DNA of 64,000 nucleotides from Callaeas wilsoni (lineage: Eukaryota; Chordata; Aves; Passeriformes; Callaeidae), in assembly GCA_013398955.1 (NCBI GenBank), contig VWPU01004883.1, positions 372,001 to 436,000 on the forward strand, written 5' to 3'. Both the position numbers and the translations under genes were made by a program. Positions within the stretch are counted from its first letter, which is position 1. The number at the start of each line of letters is the position of its first letter. The notes under the pieces are model-generated. The model did no database searches. It was given only the letters and a program-made list of their open reading frames with translations, and was not told where the DNA came from. Positions 35,146-47,665 of the stretch are shown piece after piece.

Positions 35146-38100
35146 GCCCTGAGCTCCTCTCGTTGGGGTGAAAATCCCAGCACATGCATTGTGGAGGAGG
35201 TGGAGACTCTCTCTCTAGGTGTGCCCGCTCTCCTCTGCCTCAGGGAGCAGCCTGGTGTCCAGCTCCTCCTGCCTCCTGCAGGGATGTGTGTGGCCCCTAA
35301 GGGTGTGGGACAAGGCTATTCCCAGCCTGCACAGCCATAAGCAACGGCTTGCCCCAGCTGTCCCTTTGGGGTGGCACTTGGTTCCAGCACCTCCCTGTCC
35401 TTCTCCATGGACTTGTGGATTCCAGGGATGTCCCACAGGCAAGGGAAGCCCTGCCACACCGAGCACAGGCAGCAGGGAGCGATGCACCATTGCATAGTCT
35501 CTTCAGCAAGCATTGATTCTGTCTCCTCTATCTCCCATTGTGATCCAACCTCCCTCTCTGGGCCAACCTGTGTTTGGGAAGGCTCTGCAGAGCCAAACCA
35601 GCTTTTTTCTTCCAGAGGAAGGTTCTTGTCACACTTCCCTGGGGAGGCTGTGGGCACCAGCCTGTGTCAGAGGGCATTAGTGGAGTGGGACCATCCATGA
35701 GCAAAGAGCAGAGACAGACTCCCCAGAGACCTTGTCAAGCTGATCCCCTACAGCCTTCCCCTATAGCAGCCATGTGCCTCCCCCACCTAACTGGAGGTGT
35801 CGGGGATGAAGAAGAGCAGCAGTAAATGACTCAAACATGTTCAATAAGGCTCCCAATGTATGTTTTCTCTTCTTTCCCATACACTGCCTATCAGCCAAGT
35901 CCTTCCCAACAACAAAAAGGAGAAATGGCACTTTATCAGCAGCCCGAGTTTAATTTCAGCTCATTAAAGCAAGCAATTTGCTGGTTTATTTGCTTTACAA
36001 AGTGTGAATAAAATGACAGCATTAAGGAGATGTGAGAGAGGAAAGAGGGGCTAATCTCTCTTTTTATTAGATTGCCAGGACATGACTGGTGACTGGAGAA
36101 GTGGGTCTTGTTGCTTTCCACAAAAGGCATAATTGTTCATCTTGTTGGCTTCTGAGAGCCTCCATCCCAGCCCGTGGTGGGTGTGTGCCCGAGCGACACC
36201 AGCACCGAGCATTCCGCAAAGATCTGGTGGTTTAACTCTCCTGCCTGCCTGATTTACCTTTGCCCAGTTGTCCTGAGTTTATTCTACTGGTAAAGCAATT
36301 GCACATTGCTTTTTCCAGTCCTCTGAACCCCCATAGAGATGAGAAAACCCGGGAAAAAACCAGCAAAACTCTCACATGAAAAACAAGGAAAGTGGTGATT
36401 CGGGGATCTCTTTTGCTGTTGGAGGAAGAAGCAAAAGGTAGGAATGAAGACGGTATGGAATAACAACAGAAATGCTTTAGAATGATGGATTTAATCTCAG
36501 TCAGAGATATCTTGAAGTGTGGCACCATGGTGACGATGACAACAGGCCACATCCATGACAAGGCCATGGTAGCCACCCAGGAAACAGCATTCCTGCACAG
36601 TTACCTGGGCCCTGCAGACACTGCTGTAATTCCCTTTTCTTCTGCTCTCAAGAGCCAGAATGGTTTGACCAGCTGAGATGGTGCTGGGTTTTTGTGGCTA
36701 ACAGAGGCCAGCACAGGGGCAATGACAACTCCCTCACTCCTTGCTCCTCCTGCACATTGCCTCTCATATCCAGTATCTCTGCTGGAGCCCAGATCCATGC
36801 TTCTCCTTGCTAATCCTCAGCCCTGACTGTGATATGCTCCCCTCCTACCCATCTCTGCTTCTCCAGCCCTGGTCCCTGTCAACAACCCAGCAGTGAAGAG
36901 GGACAGCTGGAATTTTGAGATGCCCACGAGGCTGCAGCCTGCACTGGATGAGCAGCAGCATCCTTGATCCTGGCTGAAAACCCATAGCAAGAGAGGTGGA
37001 AAGGAAAAGGCAAAGCTGGAGCTTCAAAAACCAGTGCAAACTGGCTAGGAAGTTTTTGCTTCCATTTCACAACTAATGGCATCTTGGAAAATTAACCAGA
37101 GCAGCAGCTGCAAGGAAGCAAACAAAGCAGCCGTGGGGGCTGGGAAGGGAGCTGGCACTCGGTTCCTAATTTTGTTATTCTACTGAATGAGTTATTTCAA
37201 ACTGTGGAGTACATTTACTGAGGGAACGCAAGATTACCATGCGTGTGCGTGTGTATACACACAAGAGTGCTCCTCTCCTTGGCATTTCTGCATCTCCATA
37301 ATTTCCTTTTCCCGAGCTGCTCCATCTCCAGCTTCTCTTAGATCCCCTTTCACAGCCACTTGGGCTGTTTTATCAAAAAATGACCCCCACTACAAAGAGA
37401 GCCCGAGGAAAATGGGAGTGGTACATTACAAAATGAGTGTTTGGTCACCCAAACAGGTGGAGAGGGAAAATTTGGCTATCAGGAACCAGACTTTAAAGTG
37501 AATCTTGGTTCTTCATTATGTGTAAGATAATCTGGGGAGGCAGCTCCAAGATGGCAGATGAAACCTTTAATAGTGATGAAATCACCCCTAAATAGCTAAT
37601 GTCCATTCTCTATATGTCAGGTGGGGAAAGGAGGCTTCCAGGCAGGTTTTCCCCTCATTCATATTCCTGGTCTTTGCTCCATGACTCCTGCTGGGTGATG
37701 TTGGTCAGAATCACAACCTCCCTGGATAATAAAGATGCTCAGGCCTGTAAAATTCAAGTTCATTTTATATCCAGAGATCCTGGTCCTACTATCCTTCACT
37801 GATAGGGTTTAGGCAGCATTTTGTGCATCCCAACCTTATTCCCAAACGCCTCACAGCGTTAGATAATAGAGTTCTCCAGTCAATTCTACTCTCTCTCCTG
37901 CTATTATTTATTATTTAAGAAAAACAGACAAAGGAGAAGAGATCTATTTTCCACTGAGGTTTGAGGAGAGATTAAGAAGGAATGAAGCAGAGAGGTTAAG
38001 GGGAGGCTGAGAGAGGAGTGCCCAGCATTGCATCCAGCATGGCTTTTACTGAGACTATGGGAGGTCACAGACTGTATAACAAGTATCCAGGTGGGAGGGA

Positions 38101-41100
38101 TGGCGCAGTGAGAACTTTCCTGGGAGACACGGGGAGAAACAAAGAAATGACACGCTTGGTCTCCATACAGGGACATTAGTATTACCAGTGTGCCAACACT
38201 CATGGGCTCTGTGGTGCTGGGGACAATCTCTCCTTGGCTTATTCCTATTTTAACCTTGACTGAAAAAGTTATGATCTTTACTGGAAAATGATATTCAATC
38301 CCAGTTAATTTAGCAGTAAACTTGGGTGCTGCAGTGTCTGAGGGGAGCCCTAGTTCAAAGCCATTGTGTCTCAAAGAGCCAGGATGAGGCCAGACCTGCA
38401 GCCTGGGAATGGCCAGAAGAGACCTGTTGGCACAAATATTTTTAACAACCTTTTTTTCTACGGCAAGATAAATTCTCGTTTAAAATCAGTATTTTCAAGA
38501 CAAACTCTTGGGATTTCAGAAAATAAGACTATTCTGCTGTTACTCAGCTGCAGTCTGAAGTCATTTACATCCATCTCATGCCGCTTGGTTTCCAGGGTCT
38601 GTTGAGATGACAACCCTATCTCACGCTGCTCTGGGCTGCTGAGCAGAAGCCTCTGCTGAGTTTAAGTAAATGCATAAATGATCTTCTTGGTGAGCAACCT
38701 CTTAAGCCCAGCTGGGGTACCTGTGCATTAAGCCAACCTTCCAAAACATCGGCACGAGCTGCAACGGAATTCCAGCTCCAGCCCCTGACAGTGCAGCTGA
38801 GCCCTCAAGGAGCTGAGGAGTGTGATGAGAGGGGCAGAGTTAGAGGAAGGTGAAGAGGAAAAAGGTTTCAGGGGATGCAGAGAAGTAAGAGCTCTGATCA
38901 GGTGCGACCCTAGCAATAAGAAAGGTGTGTTTCCATGGGTGAAAGCCTCTCTAATATGTGCTTGATGGGATTTTTCCTTAGAAATAATCAGTCTGAATCA
39001 CAGCTTCATTATGGGATGGTTATGCTGATGGTAGGCTGGGGAAAAGCAGAGGTCTGGTGTAGAAGCAAGACTCCCATTTTCCCCTGTAAATAGTGCTGAA
39101 GATCAAAGGATTTTTTTCCAGCACCAATGCAATGGAGGGAGCCAGCCCCAGGGTGAGTGGAGCTGCTGGTGCTCCTCAGCACTGACAATCTCAGCTGAGC
39201 CTTGTCTCCCCTGCATTGTCATCCTCACTCAGATCTTTGCTGCTGTTTGGAAAAGGGTTTTACTGCTTTCATTCATTCATTTAGTTTTGCAGGAGGCCCA
39301 CATAACCCTTTGCCTCCCTGTGCAGATGGGAAAACCCACTTTTACACAGGGGAAAATCTGGTGATGGATCTGTGAAATGGTGAGTTTGTTAGAAATTATT
39401 TTTATAGGTGCAAGTGTCTCATTTGCTCTTATTTCTTTTATGGTTGTATTGCAGAAGAACACTTCCCTCTCTGTCCTGCCCTTCCCCTCTGAAGGGTCTC
39501 TGGCCAGTGCAACATCACAGTTTCTAGGTGGGCCGTGATGTTGAGTGTTGAGAGATGGACAAGAAAATACACAGCTCTTGAAGGACTTTATGGTAATGAT
39601 CTGTGATCTCTGGGTAGGCAGAACAGAATCCACCTCTCCATCAGCATGGATCCTGCACACAGGAATTGCTATGTCTGTGCTGTAAGCAAATACCTCTGTT
39701 AACCTCTCACTGACCTGCTCACCTTGGAAGCTGGTCCCGCTTTCCTGGCTGGAGACTTTCAAATGTCTCTTCCAATACAAGTTATCTTGTGATTTTAATG
39801 ATGTAGCTCTTGTCCTCTGGAGCTGAGGAGCCCAGCTTAAGGCTGGACCCTCTGGCTGCCCACTTTCTGAAGGGGGCTTCTGCCCAGATATCGCTATATC
39901 TGGCAAGCCCCAGTGCCCTACAAGCCTAATTTTAGCTCAGTGCTGCAGGCTGGCTTCTTGTCATGGGCCAGGAGAAGGTTAATGATCATCTGGGCAGCCC
40001 TCCAAAACCAATCTAATGTTTATTCAGGATAACAGCATTGCAGAGGAAACCAAGCATGACCACCTTCCACGTACAGCTTACCCATCACGGCCCTGCTCCT
40101 GCAGGTGGCTCTGCTGGAGCAGCTCAGGTTTGTCCACTCTTGGAGGAGACCCTTCCCTAGGTCAACTCAGGTCCTCATCAACATTTCCAACCCTGCCCTC
40201 TTAACCCAAACAGATGCTGTGTTTCTACAGAAAGAGTTTACCAGGCTGTGGGTCTGTTGTTTCAGCAGTGGAAATATACATTCACCTTTTTTTTTTAATA
40301 GGACACTCCTCATGGGTCAGATACCCAGCCTACAAACAAATATCCATTTATTTGGATATCTGGAAGGTGGGTCAGTGGTCTCAGCCTGGTGGTGGCCTGG
40401 ATGTTGCAGGTCTGTGCTCCAGCTGGGTCTGGGATGGAGGTGAGAGGATGAAGGGCTGGTGCAGATTAGCACATGAGGAGGCACAGGGCTGTGAGACAGC
40501 AGTGACTGTACCCTCTGGCAGAGGGCAGAGTCCACAAGATGGTTGTGTGTGTTTATTCACCTCAGCTGCTCTTTAATGGCTTAATTTCAGCCACAAATTA
40601 AAGCCTTTTCTTCCCACCAGCACAGCCCCTGCAGTTATTCCATCACGCCTTTGACACAACGTGAATGGATGTGCAACAGATTCATCCCAAGAACACCCTG
40701 CACCTGTAGGGAGGTGAGTACACTGCTTTCTTGGGGCTCCCCCTGGGCCCCTCAGGGCTCCATGAAGGGATTGGGTATAAGCTGTAAAGCCTGAAGGCCT
40801 GAGATGTGATGTGCTGAGGGAAAGATTCTCTTCCAGCAATAAGTACTCACAGACATACATGGCCCAGGAGAGCTCTTGATGCTTCCCTCGGGGTGCAGGA
40901 AAAATTGTACTGATAGCAAAAACTGTTTTCTGAGGCAGCCCTGAGATGCTGGTACTGACTTCACCATCAACAGTCCCAAAATAGCTGGTTCTCACTGCCT
41001 TTCCAGGCATGCTGAGAGGCATTGTGAGAACATCTATTTAGTAGTGTCTCTGGAGAACATTGGGAATGTGCTTCCCGCTACCTGAGATGGCCAGGGAGAT

Positions 41101-43364
41101 GGCTAGGCAGCCAGATGGCCATATGTGTTTGGAGCTGATATTAATGTCTCATTTGATTATGTTTACAGCAAGATTAAAAGGCTCCTAGATTCCTGAGCGG
41201 GTATCTTTATTATTCTATATCTAAACAGAACAAAGATACTCCACTGTGGGCTTGGCTGGTTAAACATGGTGCCAGACAGTGCTTGTCTCAAGACTAGCTG
41301 ATTTCCCACTGGAGTTAGCCCATGCACTGGTGGGAACAAGCAAAGCCCATCTTTGGCCACAGAGGATACTCAGCTACAGGTATGAGGGACCACTGGGTTT
41401 CCTTCATGGTGCCAGCATGCCTAAAGCTCAACCAAATGGCCTTCTACCCAAAAGTGTGTGGCCAGATGCAGAGAAGCTTGGGAAAATGGGTTGTGCACAT
41501 GCTAGACTTCAAGAGAAACTGGTTTTGTCTGGGCAGCTGGTCAGTGCCAAAGTGATGGTGGAAAAGCAGCAGTAGGAGGTACTGGTTTGTTAGCGTGGGC
41601 TTGCAGCACACGGAGCCCTTCCTCAGCATCCTGTCTGCCCCTCAGCAACGTCTGTGGCCACTCTCTAGGCCTCTGTGTTTCCCTGCTTGTCCAGAAGATA
41701 TGGAGAGTGGAAAGAAACTTTGGAGTCCAAGACAAGAGAAGCAGGGAGCTGTGCCAGTGTTTGAATTGCCCGTCCTTTTCATGAACGTTTCCTGTGGAGG
41801 TTACCCAAGCCGAAAAAGCAAGTGAACCCAAAACACCTACCCTCTTTGGAGGACTGGAGTTTATTGTTAATAATCTACGGCTAAAAGGGTAACATCTGTT
41901 TTGGACAAACCGTAATGAGATTTAAACCCCAAGTGGAGGGAGGACTTCACAGTAATAAATGACTTTCTGTATGTCTAAATAGTTTTAATTTTTTTTCTGG
42001 CAGAAATAGCTGCTTTTCACCTCAGGCTTCTTTTTGCCAGCTTTTTTTGTTTAATGATTGCTATTAATTTCCAGGGTGGCAGATGGATTCTAGGCTGGTG
42101 TAGTCTGAAATGAGGAAAAACAGCCCATGAAGGTGTGAGCTTGCCGCGAATGTGTGCATAGGTCACACATGCTGGTGCGATGCCATGTGTGGGAATTTGC
42201 TTCCCAGGGGAACAATTGCTTCTCGGTACCTGCTCCCCCCCACTGGGATATTTCAGCATCTTTCAGTCATAAAGGAAGGTAAATTAACATTTCTGGTCAC
42301 TGCTCATAGCTCTGCCTGTTTATACCTTCATTTAATAAAGCTGTTGATTTCAGCAAGGGTTCAGGAGGAATTCAAACCAGCACCAAGTGCTTTGCTAAAG
42401 CCAATCTGAAGTGAGCTGGAGAGCAGCACGTGATCTCCAGAACATGGAAAGGAGCTCCCTGCCCATGACTGGACGCTGCCAGGTGATGGCGATTCCTCCT
42501 TGGGCATGAAACAGACATTTTTCAGTGCTTTTCCTGTGCTATTTGGCTTTTTTTTTATAATAGTGTGGGATGTCCCAAACAGACAATCCTTCTACATCCT
42601 CTGGCTGTGGCAGTTAGTGTCTGCTGTGAACCCAGCACACCCTGCCAAGCTCCTAGTGCCCAAAGGAGGAGTTTCTTTAGCCTCTCTGCTACCACCTCCT
42701 CCTCAAGAAGCCTACAGAACTAATCTCAATTAGTGCTACAGTGTGCTGGAGTGCCCTCCTTTGTCCTCCCCTCCTGTGGAGCATCTCTGGACTTGGCTCA
42801 GGAGGCAGGACACATGGATAATCAGGTGAGAAGCTGGACCTAGGAAGCAAGGCTGATGATGGACCACCACATGGCAGCACCCTGTGGACAGACAGCTGTT
42901 CTGAGACAAGAGTGTGGCAGAGGATATGGGAAGGAGGGAGGGGTTTAGTTGCCTGGGCCTGGATGAGCCCCTGGGGATGGAGGAAACGGGGTAGAGATAG
43001 AAAGTGCAGCATCTCAGGTGATGCAGATAATCTCCTTTAATCTCCTGCTCAAAATAACCCAAAGTCAAGTAAAGGAGGGATTACAGGGCCTAAGCCACTC
43101 TTATTGCCACGGCGGAACAGACTTAGGTTGCCTCTGAAGGGCTCCTGAGGAAGAAGAGGAGCTGCAGCAAATACCAGCCTGCTGGAGATGCCTCCTGGTG
43201 AGGGCGACTGGATGGGCTGGAGACCCTCCTGAGGTAGCCCAAGGAGTGCTGGAGCTGCAGGGACAGCAGCTGCTGGCAGACTTAGGAGCCTACACAGGGA
43301 CCTGGTCCCAGGGAGTGTCTTAGATGACTACTTGTCACTTTGGCATTGCTGATGGCTTTATTCT

Positions 43365-43505
43365 TAGTGCAGGATCCAAAGTGCTTTATAGCCATTAATT
43401 ATCCTAATGGGGAAGCAGTGCCCGTGAAACCCATGTTAGAGATGGGAAACAGAGCCCAGGAGGAGGTAAATGACCCATCAGGTGCTGGGGCAGGCCTAGA
43501 GTGAG
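43365..43505 (-). repeat. MIR/L2-type tail relic (antisense)
   Basis: CCAAAGTGCTTTATAGCCAT, TAATTATCCTAATGG, ATGTTAGAGATGGGAAACAG, GGAGGTAAATGACCCATCAG. The order and wording follow the reverse complement of the MIR 3' region. Divergence is high. Confidence 0.6.
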
Positions 43506-45086
43506 GTGGTCAGTCCCTGCCCTCCCCCCTCCCTCCAGTTTTACGGGGCCTTTCCTTGGATGTGTGTTCCCAGTAGCCGTGAGGCTGAAGGCATCTCCTG
43601 CCCTTTGCCAAAAAGCCACACCACGGCTCGGCTGCTGCTCTGCTGCCAGGGAACGCTGAGCTGCAGAGCCCTATTCATCAGCTCGTGGCGATGTCTCCGA
43701 GATAGCAGCAGCACAGGGACTGTGTGAAGCGGGATTGCACTGGCGAGGGAGCAGAGCATGTTCATTTTAATGAGCCTGTCCCTGCCTAAAGGAGAGAGAA
43801 AGCGAGAGGCCAACCTGGTTTAATAAACTCTAGCATGCGGATTTAATCAGATGGATCATTGTTCCCCAGCACAGGGATGAATATATTAAAAAAATGATTC
43901 AAACTTTTCCCCTTTGTTTTTCATTTGTATTATGTGCTGTGGTGTGATAAAACATCCTGGGGCCAACTTGCAAGGCAATAAAAGAGACGGTGGAGGAGAG
44001 GGAAGACATTGATCCATGCGAGCGAGTACAAGCACTGTGGGAAGGGAGGCTGCTGGCAGGCAGGGCTGGAAGAGAGGGGCTGTAGCATCCTCGGCCCCCA
44101 CCAAAGCCCCAGGGAAGATGTGGTTATGGGGGCTGGCCTGCTGTCAGCTTCTTTTCAGAGATTTGAGATGACTAATAGCAGTTTAAGTCTAGTGCTAAAA
44201 GCAGCCCTTGGTCAAGCATGAGACCTCCATCTCACTACAGAAAGGTCTGAGCACAAGAATACCCCCATGCTCCTGCCCCAGGAGGGAAAGAAGGACAGTC
44301 CCCACCTTTCTGTAGGGACACCAGCAAGTGGATTGTGCTGGTGGTGTCTTTTGGAATTAGGTGGCACTGGCCTTGCAGGGAATGGTGCAACAGGACAAAC
44401 TTGCCTCTGGACTCTCCCCTTCTCCTTACCAGGAGCTGTTTCATCACTGCCTCCCCATTGCACCATGTGCCAGGCAGGGAGGAGTGGGGATCTGGGTGCT
44501 GCTTATTAATTTAGAGAACTAAACAGCTCTGGCTGCAAAGCTGCAAACTGCACAGCAGGAAGGCAAGGGCTGTGTTATGGGGCTTTGCCACTGCTCCCTG
44601 TCTGAATGCCACACCCCTGTGCCTCTGACTGTCCCTGGGGACTGCAGGCATTGCTTGGAGGCACAGAAAGGTCTTGATCCAGCACAGCAAAGAGCAAACT
44701 GGGTCTGCGGGCAGCCCAGGTGGGATTGTGTCAGTGTGTGCCCCAGCAGCGCCTGGCCCTGGGCTTGCAAGGCTCTTGCTACGTGGGTGTGAATAAAGCC
44801 AGCTTAGACAAAATAGTCTTTTGTACTAAATCCTGGACAGACCACCTGGAGCTGTGGACAAGGACAAACCTCAGGGGCCTCAAGATGCCTCCATGGAATT
44901 TACCTCCTGTGCCCTCCAAGCTCACTGTCCTTGGCTCAGGCTTAAATAACCCCCAGCCCTTGCTTTGCTCACCCTTCTCCGGCCCATCAGGCTGCTTGCC
45001 ACCCTGAGACACAAAGAATTGGCTCTCCAAGGATGGGACAGGGCACCCAGCTGAGTTTTTAACCACCTCCCCTAACACTAAGACCA

Positions 45087-45113
45087 GAGCTGTCTAGCTG
45101 CACTAGACAGCTC
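45087..45113. other. perfect 11-bp inverted repeat (hairpin)
   Basis: GAGCTGTCTAG (45,087-45,097), loop CTGCA, CTAGACAGCTC (45,103-45,113). The arms are exactly complementary. The stem is too short for a microRNA precursor, but it could fold in RNA or extrude as a cruciform. Confidence 0.8.
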
Positions 45114-45479
45114 CCTGGCAGGTTACAGATGGGCATTTGGCTGAGGGCAGCCCAGAGGTGTTTTTGTTGGGGGGCTACAGGTCCCCCTGCCATGGAGCAA
45201 AGCTGTACCTGACAGGTTTGACTGGCCCTAGGACAGGCATGGAGTCTGAAGTGAGAACCCATGAATTACTTTTTACATCCTTCCTTCAGGATAGCTCACC
45301 TCCACCAGCAGCTGCAGGACCATGGTAGTGTTTAGAGGAGGGGAGAAAGGCATCTCCTTCCTTGGAAAAGATTGCTCTAAATTGTGCCATTGACCCATTC
45401 ACTGAAAAGTCACTTATGGCCACTTGGTGTTAAGTATCACCAACTTTGGCTTCTAACACACCACCTGCTACTGCTTCAT

Positions 45480-45790
45480 TACTATATCCATTACTGTCCA
45501 TAAACACTCATAAATAATCCTATTTTCATTCCCCCATTGTTTAAGTGGTCATTAATTGTAGTTTATATGCTGTCTTTGTGTATTTGTGTACGATAGCTTC
45601 TTCATGATTCCTTGATTAACTGTGATTGATTGTGTATTTTAAAATCAATTAAAAGTTTCAACACTAAAAGGTAGAGTCTTTAGCAGTAATTCTCCAAGAC
45701 ATTGCCATTTATAATGGAGCTATTGTAGTGCTGGGATCCATTAGCGTGGCACGCCGTGATCTTTATTTTCCAGATTTATGCAAATATGTG
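45480..45790. promoter_or_regulatory. AT-rich candidate conserved non-coding element
   Basis: A CpG-poor AT-rich block with several TAAT/ATTA cores, GATTAACTGTGATTGATTG, and an exact ATGCAAAT octamer at 45,778-45,785. It stands out from the GC-moderate flanks. No repeat family was recognised. Confidence 0.3.
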
Positions 45791-46799
45791 AGTGTGAGTG
45801 TGTACGTGGCTGTGTCTGGTGTGGGAGTTACATGGTGGGAAGAGGGTTTGGGATAGAATCAGCTTCTTGTTGGCTTTTGTGGGTGACCAGGCATCACCTA
45901 CTCCCTTCCTTTAGACACCAATGCAAGGGTCGAGCCCCAGGGCCCCATAATCCCCTTGCACTGTGTATTAATTTTCTATTTGTAAAGAGGCGCCGATACC
46001 CTCAGCTGAAGGGGGCCACAAAGCAGGATGTGTGTCCTTCTGCAAAGCGGTTTCAGTGAATGCACCGGTGCCTTGGTGGGGTGCAGGTGAAGACTGTGTG
46101 GGAGGGTGGGGATGCCTGTGAAGGCCTGTGTTTATGGTGGTGCTGATACGATGCTGATATGATGGAGAGGAGGGTGGCCACCACCCAGGTGTCAGGGCAT
46201 GTGCTGGAGCACAAATCTCTGCCCTACAAAACACCATGCCTGTATTATATCAGTGCTTAGATCCTCATATTGCTGCTGTGCTGGGAAAATGTGTGTGTCC
46301 AGCACCAGAGCTGGAGGAAATGGCCTTAACACTGTGCTCTCGTGCTGCCTTGCCACATAAACCTGAATCCTACGTGCTTATGCCTCTGTGCACTCTGTGA
46401 CTCCAGGGCAGCTCTGCCCAAGCAGCTTCTCCTGGCCCATTCAGAGAATTAGGGATGGGGGAACCACGTCAGAGATTTTGGGCAGGTGCTCTGAGGTGGG
46501 GGAGCAGATCCCCAAGGACCAGTGGGAAATCAGGCCCTTGTAACGGATCCCCTACTTGTCCCCCACCTTCCTGGATGTCTGCCTGCTGCCAGGAGCAGGG
46601 CCCTCCCAGCCATCTGCCAGCTCAGGAAGAGGATTCCTGTGCACTAATCTGCTCACAGACATTTGTCACCCACCCCTCTCCCAGCTGCATGATGCGAAAA
46701 ATGCCTCAGTGCCCCAGTACAGCTGCTGGGAGCACCTGTAGGGGAAATCACCGGTCCTGTTAAATGATGGGGGGACCATTTTGTGCAAGCCCTGGAATG

Positions 46800-47150
46800 G
46801 GATCACTCTGTTGTATTAACTTGCCTGCTTGCATTGATGTTAATGAAATAAAGAAATATAATGGTTCCAGACTTTTAAACTTCTTATAGCTTGATTTGCA
46901 TAATGGCCACCGCTACCCTGAACAGGAACTGATCTGTCAAAAAATATTGTTCCAGTCCTCTATCACTCAGCTCAATGGGAGGTGCAGATTGGCCCACAGG
47001 AGCTGTTTTTCGCTGATGGAGTGGAGTTTGCCTAGTGCCGACCATAAAAAGCTAATATTAGCACGCAATCCAATATTGTAAAAAAGAAATCGGTTAAAAG
47101 TTATAGATCAATAACTGTTAACATGACTCTATTTTTCAGACAGATCATGT
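46800..47150. promoter_or_regulatory. AT-rich candidate conserved non-coding element
   Basis: Non-repetitive AT-rich sequence with an exact ATTTGCAT octamer at 46,894-46,901, CAATATTG (47,070-47,077), AATATTAGC and GATCAATAACTGTTAAC. It is located about 14 kb upstream of the ELFN1 start codon. Enhancer function is inference from motif content only. Confidence 0.3.
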
Positions 47151-47389
47151 TTGCTACTGCCTGCTGATGGGGAGGCAGGCTCCCTCCCGCTGGCTGAAGC
47201 AACTCCATGGTTCCTCCTTGGAGGAGCCTGGGGCTGCCAGTCGAGGCCCAGCTGTCCTGAACAACCCTAACCCTGCGAGCTTACTGTGCTGCATAGCATT
47301 TCTTGTGGAAGTTTGTTCCCCTCTACCCTGGACTATGAAATGCTGGTCAGGGCTGGACATTAGTCCTGTCTCCACCTTCTTGCATGGCC

Positions 47390-47665
47390 CTCCTCAGTGC
47401 CTCAGATCCCCTCTCCTTGATGTCCTACACCAACCCCACTTGATGCCTTAGATTGTTACTCCTTGATTACCTAGACCTCTTCTCCTCCATGCCCTAGATC
47501 GCTGCTCCTTGATTATCCTGATCTCTGCTCTTTGATGCCCCAGATCTCTGCTCCTTGATTACCTACATCTCTGCTCCTCCATGCCCTAGATCTCTTCTCC
47601 TTGATTATCCCGATCTCTGCTCTTTGATGCCCTAGATTTCCTCTCATCAGTGTCCCAGATCTCTG
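47390..47665. repeat. 23-bp minisatellite, 12 units, with 92-bp higher-order period
   Basis: Units start every 23 bases from 47,390 to 47,643, with a consensus close to CTCCTTGATGCCCTAGATCT plus CTG. Units 4 apart are more alike than neighbours: the block at 47,459 closely resembles the block at 47,551, giving a 92-bp higher-order repeat. Because 23 is not divisible by 3, the open frame across it on the - strand is not a protein repeat and is probably incidental. Confidence 0.92.

Noticed and set aside
39277..39906. 209-codon - strand open frame
   Set aside because: No family resemblance, and there is no CpG island or poly(A) context. Chance frames of this size are expected in 64 kb of moderately GC-rich DNA.
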